Shown in pieces: positions 9,273 to 17,777 of a DNA stretch of 64,000 nucleotides. A program made the position numbers and the translations under genes. Location of the stretch: positions 305,903 to 369,902 of the forward strand of contig NZ_VSFC01000062.1 in the NCBI RefSeq assembly GCF_008084905.1, written 5' to 3'. The first letter of the stretch is position 1, and each line of letters opens with the position of its first letter. The stretch is from Xanthomarina maritima. Its GTDB lineage: Bacteria > Bacteroidota > Bacteroidia > Flavobacteriales > Flavobacteriaceae. The notes below the pieces were generated by a model. That model ran no database searches and had not been told where the DNA came from. It saw only the letters and a list, made by a program, of their open reading frames with translations.

Positions 9273-9863
9273 ATGTTCGATAATTTCTGGTTTCACGTAG
9301 AGTATGGCATTAACCACGTGCTTGATATTAATGCTTACGATCATGTTCTTTTTTTAATAGTTCTAGCAGTTCCATATCTTTTTAAAGATTGGAAACGTGT
9401 TTTATTATTAGTTTCTTTATTTACATTAGGTCATACTTTGTCTTTAGTTTTAGCTGCTTACAATGTAGTAAGTGTCAATGGCCAACTAGTAGAATTTTTA
9501 ATTCCAATAACCATTTTAATAGTCGCACTTTTTAATGTGTTTACTGCTGGAAAAGGAGCGCAAAAAGAAAAAGTGGGTGTGCTTTTTTTCTCTACCTTAT
9601 TTTTTGGACTAGTTCATGGATTAGGTTTTGCAAGAGAATTTAGAATGCTTGTTGGACAATCGGACAACAAATTAATAACACTTTTAGAATTTGCTTTAGG
9701 TATAGAAATAGCTCAAGTAATTATTGTATTTGTAGTTCTGTTTTTAGGCTACATCATGCAAACTGTTTTCAGGTTTTCTAAACGTGATTGGATTATGGTT
9801 ATTTCTGCTATTGTTGTAGGATTAGTAATCCCTATGATTTTAAATAGTGATTTTCTAGCCTAA
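9273..9863 (+). CDS. HupE/UreJ-like membrane protein
   Basis: A 196-residue integral membrane protein with about six hydrophobic helices. The family-type H-x-x-x-D start region is present (N-H-V-L-D-I-N-A-Y-D-H at about residues 13-23), with further conserved-looking H/E residues in helices (T-L-G-H-T-L-S, V-H-G-L-G-F-A). HupE/UreJ proteins are proposed nickel or cobalt permeases, but no hydrogenase, urease or cobalamin gene is nearby, so the metal is unknown. The -7 element TATATTTG is at 9238-9245, leaving a leader of about 20 bases. Confidence 0.85.
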   Translation: MFDNFWFHVEYGINHVLDINAYDHVLFLIVLAVPYLFKDWKRVLLLVSLFTLGHTLSLVLAAYNVVSVNGQLVEFLIPITILIVALFNVFTAGKGAQKEKVGVLFFSTLFFGLVHGLGFAREFRMLVGQSDNKLITLLEFALGIEIAQVIIVFVVLFLGYIMQTVFRFSKRDWIMVISAIVVGLVIPMILNSDFLA

Positions 9864-9984
9864 GCGAACCTTCATTTTTACCTAAAATTTTCATAAAACT
9901 TTAATTCTCTGGTTGTAATTAAAATACATACAACCTATATTCGTTGTATATTATTAAATTAGATTTTCACTTTGTGAAATACAT

Positions 9985-10419
9985 ATGAAAGAACACAAAC
10001 AACTTAAATACGATAAGGCTTATTTAAGAATTGCTAAAGAATGGGGAAAACTTTCTTATTGTGAACGCAAACAAGTTGGCGCAATTATTGTAAAAGATAG
10101 AATGATTATTTCTGATGGATTTAATGGCACACCAACTGGGTTTGAGAATTATTGCGAAGATGACGAAGGTTATACCAAATGGTATGTATTACATGCAGAA
10201 GCTAATGCTATTCTAAAAGTAGCATCTTCAACACAATCTTGTAAAGGAGCCACCTTATATATTACCTTATCGCCTTGTAAGGAGTGTAGTAAGTTAATTC
10301 ATCAAGCAGGAATTATTAGAGTTGTTTATAGAGAAGCTTATAAAGATAATTCTGGTTTGCAATTTTTAGAAAAAGCAGGTATTGATCTTGTTTTAATTGA
10401 AGATTTGAAAGCTAAATAA
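9985..10419 (+). CDS. dCMP deaminase family protein
   Basis: A 144-residue zinc cytidine/deoxycytidylate deaminase. The zinc and proton-shuttle motif H-A-E is at residues 70-72 and the P-C-K-E-C motif gives C98 and C101. The extra cysteines near residue 57 and an insertion before H-A-E are typical of the dCMP deaminase/ComEB type, which supplies dUMP for thymidylate synthesis. It lies 5 bases upstream of the S41 protease gene and is probably co-transcribed with it. A short hairpin (9965-9979) sits just before the start codon. Confidence 0.93.
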   Translation: MKEHKQLKYDKAYLRIAKEWGKLSYCERKQVGAIIVKDRMIISDGFNGTPTGFENYCEDDEGYTKWYVLHAEANAILKVASSTQSCKGATLYITLSPCKECSKLIHQAGIIRVVYREAYKDNSGLQFLEKAGIDLVLIEDLKAK

Positions 10420-10424
10420 AACGA

Positions 10425-12017
10425 ATGAAACTAAAGAAAAAATATCTACCACTTATCCTAGGTGTTGCTGTAGCAGCAGGAATCTTTATTGGTGGGAAAT
10501 TAAATTTTTCTGACACTTCCGATAGATTATTTACTAAAAACAGTAAAAAAGACAAACTTAACAGACTAATAGATTATATAGATTACGAATACATAGACGA
10601 TGTGAATACAGATAGCATTGTAGATGTAACTGTTAATGGTATTCTTAATAATCTAGATCCACATTCAGTTTATATTCCAAAAGAAGACATGGAAAGAGTT
10701 GCTGATAATATGAAAGGAGATTTTGTAGGTATTGGCATTAATTTTTATACTTATAAAGATACCATAACAGTAATTAGAGCAGTTGAAGGAGGTCCAAGTG
10801 AAAAAGCTGGAATTATAGGTGGAGATAGAATAATTATGGCAAATGGCGACTCTATTTTTGGCAAAGATTTTAGCAATAACGATATTATTAAAAAACTAAA
10901 AGGACCAATTAATACTCTTGTAGATTTAAAAGTTTATAGAAGAGGTGAACCCAAACTTTTAGATTTTACAGTTAAGAGAAATCACATTCCAATTAGATCT
11001 GTTGATGCAGCTTATATGCTTACAGATAAATTAGGTTATATAAAAATTAATCGGTTTGCAGAATCTACTTATAAAGAATTTAAACAGGAACTAACTAAAT
11101 TAAAAAAAGTAGGCATTACTAAATTAGCAGTCGATTTAAGAAATAATCCTGGAGGTTTTTTAGGGGTTGCAGAACAAATAATAGATGAGTTTCTTGAAGA
11201 AGATAAGCTAATATTGTTTACTAAAAACAAACGTGGTGATATTGAAAAAAGTTATGCGACAAAAAAAGGATCTTTTGAAAAAGGAGAAGTCTACGTGCTA
11301 ATAGATGAAAACTCGGCTTCAGCCAGCGAAATTGTAGCAGGTGCCTTGCAAGATAACGATAAAGGAACCATTGTTGGTCGTCGTTCTTATGGAAAAGGAT
11401 TGGTACAACGTGAAATGGATTTAGGCGATGGAAGTGCAGTTAGGTTAACCGTTTCAAGATATTATACACCAACAGGTCGTTCTATTCAGCGGTCTTATGA
11501 AAATGGTAATAGAGATTATTATGATGAATATTTTGATCGATTAAATAGAGGCGAACTTTTAGATCCAGAAAAAATTGAAGTAGCAGATTCTTTAAAATTT
11601 ACGACACCTAAAGGAAAGGTTGTTTATGGAGGAGGGGGTATTATACCAGATGTTTTTGTGCCTTTAGATACAAGTATGCAAAACGAAACTCTTACTTTTT
11701 TAGATAGAAGAGGTTTTATAAGCAATTTTGTTTTTGAACTTTTAGAAAAAGATCGTCATGCTTTCGATGGAATCTCTAGAAAAGAATTTATAAATGATTT
11801 TCAGTTTAATGATGATATGGTTCTAGATTTTCAAAATTATTTAAATGAAAAAACTAAGGCTAATATTACGTTTGTTGCTTATAACGAAGAAGTGAAACAA
11901 TACATTAAAGCTACTTTAGCAGATCAGTTATTTGGAAATGGTGCTTTTGAAGAAGTTATCAATCAAACAGATATCATGATAGATGAGGTGATTACTTTAA
12001 GCCATAGAGAGGATTAA
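10425..12017 (+). CDS. S41 family C-terminal processing peptidase (CtpA type)
   Basis: A 530-residue periplasmic serine protease anchored by an N-terminal hydrophobic segment (about residues 7-23). A PDZ domain (about 90-175) precedes the S41 catalytic core. The Ser/Lys dyad plus Gln is visible: S299 in S-A-S-A-S-E, K324 in R-S-Y-G-K-G and Q328; the 25-residue Ser-Lys spacing equals that of known CtpB. It overlaps the convergent FAD oxidoreductase gene by 4 bases at the 3' end. Cell-envelope protein maturation or turnover is the family role; the substrate is unknown. Confidence 0.95.
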   Translation: MKLKKKYLPLILGVAVAAGIFIGGKLNFSDTSDRLFTKNSKKDKLNRLIDYIDYEYIDDVNTDSIVDVTVNGILNNLDPHSVYIPKEDMERVADNMKGDFVGIGINFYTYKDTITVIRAVEGGPSEKAGIIGGDRIIMANGDSIFGKDFSNNDIIKKLKGPINTLVDLKVYRRGEPKLLDFTVKRNHIPIRSVDAAYMLTDKLGYIKINRFAESTYKEFKQELTKLKKVGITKLAVDLRNNPGGFLGVAEQIIDEFLEEDKLILFTKNKRGDIEKSYATKKGSFEKGEVYVLIDENSASASEIVAGALQDNDKGTIVGRRSYGKGLVQREMDLGDGSAVRLTVSRYYTPTGRSIQRSYENGNRDYYDEYFDRLNRGELLDPEKIEVADSLKFTTPKGKVVYGGGGIIPDVFVPLDTSMQNETLTFLDRRGFISNFVFELLEKDRHAFDGISRKEFINDFQFNDDMVLDFQNYLNEKTKANITFVAYNEEVKQYIKATLADQLFGNGAFEEVINQTDIMIDEVITLSHRED

Positions 12018-12616
12018 ATTTTATCATGAATTTTAGTATGCTCACCATTATTCCAAAGCGTTAAAACATCTGTAGCTACTTGAGCTCCACTACCACATGC
12101 AATAGAAAATTGACTTCGCCAACCCGCTAGAGTGCCAGCAACAAATAGGTTTTCTTCTATTTTATGATCTATATTTTTTAACCAGATTCTGTTTTTATCG
12201 GCTTTTGCTCTTGGATGAGGTTCAATATACTTTTCTAAGCCTTTAATAGTCATTAAATTAGTATATCCAACTGCTACAACAACTAGTTTAGAGGTGTATG
12301 TTGCTTTGTTTGTTATTATAAAAAAACCATTTTCAATCTTGCTAATATCGCTTACTTTTTCATGTTCTATTTGTTGCACATGTGGATATATTGAAGCAAG
12401 TTGTTTTATGCCACTTTCAAGAATTGAAGCACCTGTTGTGCCAGGAGTTACACCTAAAGCATTATTAAATAATGCATTTTGAAGATGAGATGTTTTTTGG
12501 TGTGTTATAATTCCAATTTGTTTATCCTTAGCAAATTCTTGATTTTTTGCAGAACCTAGAACTAAAGCACAAGACATGCCTGAAGCACCACCACCAATAA
12601 TTAAAACATCGAACAT
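12014..12616 (-). CDS. Truncated-type FAD/NAD(P)-dependent oxidoreductase (thioredoxin-reductase-like fold)
   Basis: A 200-residue flavoprotein. The N-terminal dinucleotide motif V-L-I-I-G-G-G-A-S-G (residues 4-13) and a C-terminal G-T-L-A-G-W-R-S-Q-F segment that contacts FAD in thioredoxin-reductase relatives are present. It is about 110 residues shorter than thioredoxin reductase: the inserted NADPH domain and the CxxC pair are absent. It may act with a separate electron donor. It is read downstream of a 67-residue membrane protein with a TAATG stop/start overlap, so the two are translationally coupled. Confidence 0.85.
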   Translation of the reverse strand: MFDVLIIGGGASGMSCALVLGSAKNQEFAKDKQIGIITHQKTSHLQNALFNNALGVTPGTTGASILESGIKQLASIYPHVQQIEHEKVSDISKIENGFFIITNKATYTSKLVVVAVGYTNLMTIKGLEKYIEPHPRAKADKNRIWLKNIDHKIEENLFVAGTLAGWRSQFSIACGSGAQVATDVLTLWNNGEHTKIHDKI

Positions 12617-12819
12617 TATTTGTTGTTTTTTACATGCTTTTCAATTTTCTTTGAAAGTCTTAATATTTGCAATAAAACTAAAGCACACATAGACGCTAAA
12701 ATAGTTATAAAAGCAACAAGACTATCATCCTCAAAAGGTGCATTAAAATTAACTTTCGTTAAATTGTAAATAATTAATGCAATTGCAATTAATGATAAAA
12801 GAATTTTGAAAATTTTCAT
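12616..12819 (-). CDS. Small two-helix membrane protein, unknown function
   Basis: A 67-residue protein with two hydrophobic segments (about 4-21 and 31-53) joined by a short acidic loop and ending in a basic tail (K-K-I-E-K-H-V-K-N-N-K). Its stop overlaps the ATG of the FAD oxidoreductase (TAATG). No family recognised. The tight coupling suggests it may tether or serve the flavoprotein at the membrane; this is inference. Confidence 0.7.
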   Translation of the reverse strand: MKIFKILLSLIAIALIIYNLTKVNFNAPFEDDSLVAFITILASMCALVLLQILRLSKKIEKHVKNNK

Positions 12820-12909
12820 TGGTTATAATATTTAATCTAACCCTGCAAATTTCGCTAATTTCAATCTAATAATAGATGCTTTTAGCATTTTATTTGTGTT
12901 TTTAAACTG

Positions 12910-12917
12910 TATCTTTG
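12910..12917 (+). promoter_or_regulatory. -7 element of the DUF3109 gene, 4 bases before the ATG
   Basis: TATCTTTG matches TAnnTTTG exactly and ends 4 bases before the ATG at 12922. With a start point about 5-7 bases downstream, the mRNA would be leaderless or nearly so. The -33 TTG is not at ideal spacing. Confidence 0.55.
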
Positions 12918-12921
12918 CCTC

Positions 12922-13491
12922 ATGTTTCAATTAGGAAAAACAATCGTTTCAGAAGATATTATAGAGAAAGATTTTCTTTGTAACCTTTCGGCATGCAAAG
13001 GTGCTTGTTGTATTGATGGTGATGCTGGAGCTCCATTAGAAACCGAAGAGACAAAAATTCTAGAAGACATCTATCCTAAAATAATGCCTTTTTTAAGAAA
13101 AGAAGGCATTCAAGCTATTAAAGAACAAGGTGTCTTTATTACTACGGAATTTGGAGATTTTGAAACACCCTTAATTGATGATGCAGATTGTGCTTATGTT
13201 ATTTTCGACAAAAATGGAACAGCTTTATGTGCTTTTGAAGAAGCTTATAATCAAGGTGTGATTAGCTGGAAGAAACCAGTCTCTTGTCATTTATATCCAA
13301 TTAGAGTAAAAGATTATAGTGAATTTTCTGCTGTAAATTATGATAAATGGGAGATTTGCGATGACGCTTGCACTTTAGGGAAAGAACTACAAGTGCCTAT
13401 TTATAAATTTGTAAAGGAAGCACTCATTAGAAAGTTTGGAGAAGATTGGTATGCCGAATTAGAGAATGTAGCCAAAGGATTTAAAAAATAA
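12922..13491 (+). CDS. DUF3109 family Cys-rich protein
   Basis: A 189-residue cytoplasmic protein of the DUF3109 family (recognised from the opening region and cysteine pattern). An N-terminal cluster C-N-L-S-A-C-K-G-A-C-C (residues about 22-32) and later cysteines (C-A-Y, C-A-F, C-H-L-Y, C-D-D-A-C) suggest metal or Fe-S binding. No biochemical role is known to me. It ends 9 bases from the convergent histidine kinase gene with no clear terminator. The start is supported by the -7 element immediately upstream. Confidence 0.88.
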   Translation: MFQLGKTIVSEDIIEKDFLCNLSACKGACCIDGDAGAPLETEETKILEDIYPKIMPFLRKEGIQAIKEQGVFITTEFGDFETPLIDDADCAYVIFDKNGTALCAFEEAYNQGVISWKKPVSCHLYPIRVKDYSEFSAVNYDKWEICDDACTLGKELQVPIYKFVKEALIRKFGEDWYAELENVAKGFKK

Positions 13492-13500
13492 AATTCTGGA

Positions 13501-15480
13501 TTAAGCTGTTTTTAAAACCGTTGCTTTTATCGGAATGTTAACAATAACTCTTGTGCCAGAAGGACTTCCGTTTTCAAATAAATCTTCAATTTCTATTTTA
13601 TAGTCGTTTATAAAACCTTTAGAAAAATTTGCTAAACGTGCTTTTGTTATATCTATTCCAACAGATTGTCTTTTTAATTTTTTCTGGTTTTTAATTTTTT
13701 CTGAAACAGATCTTCCAACACCATTATCAGTAATTGTTATTGTTATGAAGTCAAGATTTATTTGAGAAACTTCTAAATGAATATTTTTTTCGCCAGATTT
13801 CGAAGACAATCCATGCCAAAGAGCATTTTCTAAAAAGGGTTGTAAGATTAAAGATGGTACTTTTATTACAGATGGATTCACTTGGTTATCTATTGTGGAT
13901 TTAAAATTTATTTCATTAGAAAAACGCATATTTTCAATGTTCATATATAAATCCATTGTGTCTAATTCGTCTTGTAAAGAAATCTCTTTTTCGGTTGATG
14001 CAATGAGAATTTTTCGAATAAGTTTAGAGAACTTGTTTAAGTAATAAACAGCATTTTCTTTTTCATTATTAATAATATAAAGTTTTATTGAGTTTAAAGA
14101 ATTAAAAATAAAATGAGGGTTCATTTGATTACGTAACATTTCTTGTTCTAGAGTTACAATCTTTTTCTCATTTTTCAACCTTCGTTGTGTTTGTAGAATA
14201 ACAAAAAAGCCAACAATTAAAATTCCTCCAAGAAGACTTAACAGCAGAATTTTTCTATTTTGAATTAATTTTAGTTTTACTATTTCGTTTTCACTGGCTA
14301 AGGCTTTTATTTGATTGTTTTTCTTTTCACTTTCATATTTTAAAATTAAATCATTAACATATTGAAAGTTTTTTTCATTTGTAATGGTCTTGTCCAGCTC
14401 TACATATTGTTGATAATATTGAAGAGATGTTTTATAATTTAATAATTCTTCATTTAATTGAGATAGATATAAATAAGATTCAGATTCTTGAGATTTTAAA
14501 TTGAATTTTGTAGCAATTTTTAAAGCTTCGTTTAGGTTTTTTTCAGATTCGTTAAAATCTTTCATCTTTAAATTTAACAAACCTAAATTTGCGTATGAAA
14601 GAGAAATATAATATTTATCGTTTATAATTTTTGCTCTTTCTAAAGCATTTTCTATTATTGGTAATGCCTCTTCAAAATCACCTTTTAGAATATCTATTTT
14701 ACCAATACTATTATAGCAAATAACACGACCAATATCTGAGTTTATTTCGTTATTATATTTTAAAGAAGTTTTATAATTAATTAAAGCATCGTCTATTAAC
14801 CCTTTAGCTTCTTGAGCATAACCTATATTATGGTAATTAATGGCTAGTCCTAATTTATTATCTAATTCCTTTTCTATTTCTAAAGATTTATAAAAAAGAC
14901 CTAAGGCTAAATCATATTGTTTAAGTGCTAAATAGATATTTCCCATACTGTTTTGAGAAATGGCAATACTATGTTTTAGTTCTAGAGTAATTGGTTTAAC
15001 ACTTTCAGCTAGATCTAAGGCTTCTTTATGGTAATCTAAAGCTGTTCTAATAACGTCTAATCTTCTATAAACAACACCTAACATGTTTAAGCTTACCACT
15101 TGTAAATTTATATTATTTGCTTCAAGAGCTTTTGTTAAAGCTTCTTGATGCGTTTTTATAGCTTTATCATAAACAGATAAGTTTCTATAGCTTTCACCAA
15201 GCATATTAAGAGCATAACTTTGTCCTTCTAAATAATTTGATTCTAAGCTTTTAGACAAAAAGAATTTCATTTTTAGAGTATCTTTTTGATATTTATCAAA
15301 AACAGAGGTTAAATCTTTATATGATGATGTTTTATTTACTAAAAAATGATTGACTTCTATTTTAAATATAGAATCTGAAGGAATTTGAGAAAAACTAGTT
15401 AAAGAGAAAAATATCACGTTAAGAAACATTAGAAAACTGTTTCTTAAAGACATTTTTTGAGTATTTATGTAAGACATCAA
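13501..15480 (-). CDS. TPR-containing sensor histidine kinase, LytS/YehU type
   Basis: A 659-residue membrane sensor kinase. A signal/anchor segment (about 10-32) is followed by periplasmic tetratricopeptide repeats (about 65-370), one transmembrane helix (about 405-425), a short coiled coil, and a His_kinase (PF06580-type) dimerisation segment with M-N-P-H-F-I-F-N-S-L-N, whose His is the phosphorylation site. The C-terminal HATPase has an N-A-L-W-H-G-L box and D-N-G-V-G-R. It lies 4 bases downstream of its LytTR response regulator. The architecture is typical of Bacteroidota; the signal is unknown. Confidence 0.94.
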   Translation of the reverse strand: MMSYINTQKMSLRNSFLMFLNVIFFSLTSFSQIPSDSIFKIEVNHFLVNKTSSYKDLTSVFDKYQKDTLKMKFFLSKSLESNYLEGQSYALNMLGESYRNLSVYDKAIKTHQEALTKALEANNINLQVVSLNMLGVVYRRLDVIRTALDYHKEALDLAESVKPITLELKHSIAISQNSMGNIYLALKQYDLALGLFYKSLEIEKELDNKLGLAINYHNIGYAQEAKGLIDDALINYKTSLKYNNEINSDIGRVICYNSIGKIDILKGDFEEALPIIENALERAKIINDKYYISLSYANLGLLNLKMKDFNESEKNLNEALKIATKFNLKSQESESYLYLSQLNEELLNYKTSLQYYQQYVELDKTITNEKNFQYVNDLILKYESEKKNNQIKALASENEIVKLKLIQNRKILLLSLLGGILIVGFFVILQTQRRLKNEKKIVTLEQEMLRNQMNPHFIFNSLNSIKLYIINNEKENAVYYLNKFSKLIRKILIASTEKEISLQDELDTMDLYMNIENMRFSNEINFKSTIDNQVNPSVIKVPSLILQPFLENALWHGLSSKSGEKNIHLEVSQINLDFITITITDNGVGRSVSEKIKNQKKLKRQSVGIDITKARLANFSKGFINDYKIEIEDLFENGSPSGTRVIVNIPIKATVLKTA

Positions 15481-15484
15481 TATA

Positions 15485-16219
15485 TTATAATTTACTTAAA
15501 AAATCTGTTTTTCTTTGTCTGGCAACAGGAATCTTATCATTAGAATCCATAACCACGTAACCTTCGCTTTTAACAAACTCTTTTATTTTATTAAGGTTTA
15601 TTATATAAGAATTATGAATTCTAAAAAAGTAGTTTTTAGGCAATAAAGCATCTACTTCTTTTATTTTTTTAGTAACAACCATTTTTTGATTATTAATCAT
15701 GATAAACGTACTATAATTCCCATCAGATTCTATATATAAAATATCGTCTACGTTTAAAAACACGAGCTTTCCATCTGTATTTATAGTAACTTTTTGCTTT
15801 TTTAAATTGGCATTAAAATTCAATAAAACTTCTTCAACTCTTGTAGCAGAGATATTATTGGTGTGAAACTTCTTTACCTTTTTAATGGTTTCTTTTAAAT
15901 CGTCTGAGTCTATAGGTTTTAATAAATAATCAATAGCTTCGTTCTTTAAAGCCTTTAAAGCATATTCATTATAAGCAGTTGTAATAATTACTGCAAAATC
16001 TTTCTGACTAAAGCAATCTAAAAATTGAAAACCATCCATGGTAGGCATGTTTATATCTAAAAACAAACAATCTGGAGTGTTTTTTTTTAAATAAGCAATG
16101 GCTTCTTCAGGTTTAGTAAATGTTTCAATAACTTGAATTTCATTATCAAAACTTGCTAATTCCCAAGATAAGCTTTGTATCGCTTTTGGTTCATCGTCTA
16201 CAATTACAGCTTTTATCAT
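15485..16219 (-). CDS. LytTR-family response regulator
   Basis: A 244-residue regulator. The receiver domain (1-120) has the acidic pair D9-D10, phospho-acceptor D55 (L-F-L-D-I-N-M-P) and a conserved Lys in L-L-K-P-I. The LytTR DNA-binding domain (about 140-240) contains F-L-N-V-D-D-I-L-Y-I-E-S-D-G-N-Y and F-F-R-I-H-N-S-Y-I-I-N. It heads a two-gene operon with the kinase. The -7 element TATATTTG (16225-16232, minus strand) ends 5 bases before the ATG, suggesting a leaderless mRNA. A LytTR-like direct repeat lies about 115-150 bases upstream. Confidence 0.95.
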   Translation of the reverse strand: MIKAVIVDDEPKAIQSLSWELASFDNEIQVIETFTKPEEAIAYLKKNTPDCLFLDINMPTMDGFQFLDCFSQKDFAVIITTAYNEYALKALKNEAIDYLLKPIDSDDLKETIKKVKKFHTNNISATRVEEVLLNFNANLKKQKVTINTDGKLVFLNVDDILYIESDGNYSTFIMINNQKMVVTKKIKEVDALLPKNYFFRIHNSYIINLNKIKEFVKSEGYVVMDSNDKIPVARQRKTDFLSKL

Positions 16220-16224
16220 AGAAT

Positions 16225-16232
16225 CAAATATA
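16225..16232 (-). promoter_or_regulatory. -7 element of the LytTR regulator gene, 5 bases before the ATG
   Basis: On the minus strand TATATTTG matches TAnnTTTG exactly; 5 bases separate it from the start codon, so the mRNA is probably leaderless. Confidence 0.55.
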
Positions 16233-16333
16233 GCAATATATTGTTTTGATTTTGTTTTAGATGTATAGATGGAAGTGTTTTTTGTATAATAAGTTAATTT
16301 GAATTATTTATTAAGTATGTGTAAAAATTAGAC

Positions 16334-16367
16334 TACCAACTATACAATATTTTATACCAACTATACA
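16334..16367. promoter_or_regulatory. Direct repeat with 21-base period resembling a LytTR binding site
   Basis: TACCAACTATACA occurs identically at 16334-16346 and 16355-16367, a period of 21 bases (two helical turns). Read on the minus strand each copy holds ATAGTTGGT, which matches the published LytTR half-site pattern WMMGTTNRK at eight of nine positions, and LytTR proteins bind two such repeats about 21 bases apart. A LytTR regulator gene starts about 115 bases away. The repeats end about 30 bases before the -7 element of the predicted small RNA. Confidence 0.65.
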
Positions 16368-16396
16368 TTTTCTCAATTTTGTATTGTAAAAATAAA

Positions 16397-16404
16397 GATA
16401 TTTG
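16397..16404 (+). promoter_or_regulatory. -7-like element of a predicted small RNA
   Basis: GATATTTG is one base off TAnnTTTG. It is followed after 4 bases by GCTATTAAT, the same arrangement as in two units at 60.5-60.7 kb. A TTG lies at 16379-16381, closer than the usual spacing, which fits a promoter needing an activator bound at the upstream direct repeat. Confidence 0.4.
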
Positions 16405-16408
16405 ATAT

Positions 16409-16493
16409 GCTATTAATTAAGGGATATGCATTTCATTTTATAATGGTTGCTATTAATCGAACAAAAAAAAGCCAGTTTAAACTGGCTTTTTTT
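16409..16493 (+). ncRNA. Predicted small RNA of about 85 bases ended by a solo terminator
   Basis: A strong terminator (perfect stem GCCAGTTT/AAACTGGC, 16471-16486, A-run before and T-run after) lies in a 560-base intergenic region where no annotated gene can use it: the regulator to the left is read leftward away from it and nrdB starts 286 bases to the right. A promoter-like element and a LytTR-like repeat lie just upstream. The simplest reading is a short plus-strand transcript from about 16409. A 34-codon frame starts at the predicted first base but runs through the terminator and is not convincing. Confidence 0.5.
16463..16493 (+). terminator. Solo Rho-independent terminator
   Basis: An 8-base perfect inverted repeat flanked by A8 and T7. 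It is the predicted end of the small RNA. The remaining 286 bases to nrdB hold the nrdB upstream region, in which I see no clear consensus promoter, gene or repeat. Confidence 0.85.
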
Positions 16494-16779
16494 ATGCCTT
16501 GTTATTTCTAAGAATACAGTAATACTCTTGCTTAGAGACGTGTTTTTTAGAAATATTTCCATGTATATTATAGTAATTTTATGTTTTGTAAAAAACTGAA
16601 AATCAGAAAGATGTAATTATTTTTAAAACCAAGTTACATTTAAAATCACTCTTATTTTGTTAAAAACTTGTCTACATTGTTTATAACTTAACCTTTCATT
16701 TTCAATCTCATTTTTGAATCTTTGTTAGTCCTAAATCGTGCCAGATTTTTCGTTTAATTTTTATAAAATAATTTAAATA

Positions 16780-17760
16780 ATGTCTCAATTTACAGAACCA
16801 ATTTTGCAAGAAAATAAGGATAGATTTGTAATTTTTCCAATTCAACACCATGATATTTGGGAATGGTACAAAAAATCTGAAGCAAGTTTTTGGACTGCAG
16901 AAGAAATAGATTTACACCAAGACTTAACAGATTGGAAAAGTAAATTAAATGATGATGAACGTTATTTTATTAAGCATATTTTAGCCTTTTTTGCTGCAAG
17001 TGATGGCATAGTAAATGAGAATCTAGCAGAAAATTTTGTTAACGAAGTTCAATATAGTGAAGCAAAATTTTTCTATGGTTTTCAAATCATGATGGAAAAT
17101 ATTCATAGTGAAACCTATTCCTTATTAATAGATACCTACGTAAAAGACGAAAAAGAAAAAGATCAGTTATTTAATGCTATCGAAAACTTTCCTGCCATTA
17201 AGAAAAAAGCAGATTGGGCATTAAAATGGATAGAATCTCCAAGTTTTGCTGAGCGTTTAATAGCTTTTGCAGCAGTTGAAGGTATTTTCTTTTCTGGTGC
17301 ATTTTGCTCTATTTTCTGGCTAAAGAAAAGAGGTTTAATGCCTGGTTTAACTTTTTCTAACGAGTTAATTTCTAGAGACGAAGGAGTGCATTGCGATTTT
17401 GCTGTTCATTTACACAACAAACACCTAGTAAACAAAGTGCCTAAAGCACGTATTAGAGAAATTCTAATAGATGCATTGAACATTGAAAGAGAATTTATAA
17501 CCGAGTCTTTACCTGCAAGTTTAATTGGCATGAATGCCAAGTTAATGGCTCAATACCTAGAGTTTGTTACAGACAGACTTTTAACAGAATTAGATTGCGA
17601 AAAAGAATATAATACTGCAAACCCATTTGATTTTATGGATATGATTTCATTACAAGGAAAAACTAATTTCTTTGAAAAACGCGTATCTGAATATCAAAAA
17701 GCAGGTGTCTTAAATAAAGAAGAAGAAGAAGATAAATTTAAATTCGACGCAGACTTTTAG
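16780..17760 (+). CDS. nrdB: Ribonucleotide reductase small (beta) subunit, class I
   Basis: Houses the di-iron/tyrosyl-radical centre that starts ribonucleotide reduction. At 326 residues it has normal length. The iron-ligand helices are visible: [17 protein letters not shown] (radical Tyr expected here), A-A-V-E-G-I-F-F and [10 protein letters not shown]. The [10 protein letters not shown] form resembles the eukaryotic R2 subclass rather than E. coli NrdB. The C-terminal tail ending F-K-F-D-A-D-F is the usual docking peptide for the large subunit. It precedes nrdA with a 187-base structured spacer. Confidence 0.97.
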   Translation: MSQFTEPILQENKDRFVIFPIQHHDIWEWYKKSEASFWTAEEIDLHQDLTDWKSKLNDDERYFIKHILAFFAASDGIVNENLAENFVNEVQYSEAKFFYGFQIMMENIHSETYSLLIDTYVKDEKEKDQLFNAIENFPAIKKKADWALKWIESPSFAERLIAFAAVEGIFFSGAFCSIFWLKKRGLMPGLTFSNELISRDEGVHCDFAVHLHNKHLVNKVPKARIREILIDALNIEREFITESLPASLIGMNAKLMAQYLEFVTDRLLTELDCEKEYNTANPFDFMDMISLQGKTNFFEKRVSEYQKAGVLNKEEEEDKFKFDADF

Positions 17761-17777
17761 TAGTACCCAAGGATATA

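Noticed and set aside
16408-16512. 34-codon plus-strand frame over the predicted small RNA
   Set aside because: It would start at or before the predicted first base and runs through the terminator hairpin; composition shows no protein-like pattern.
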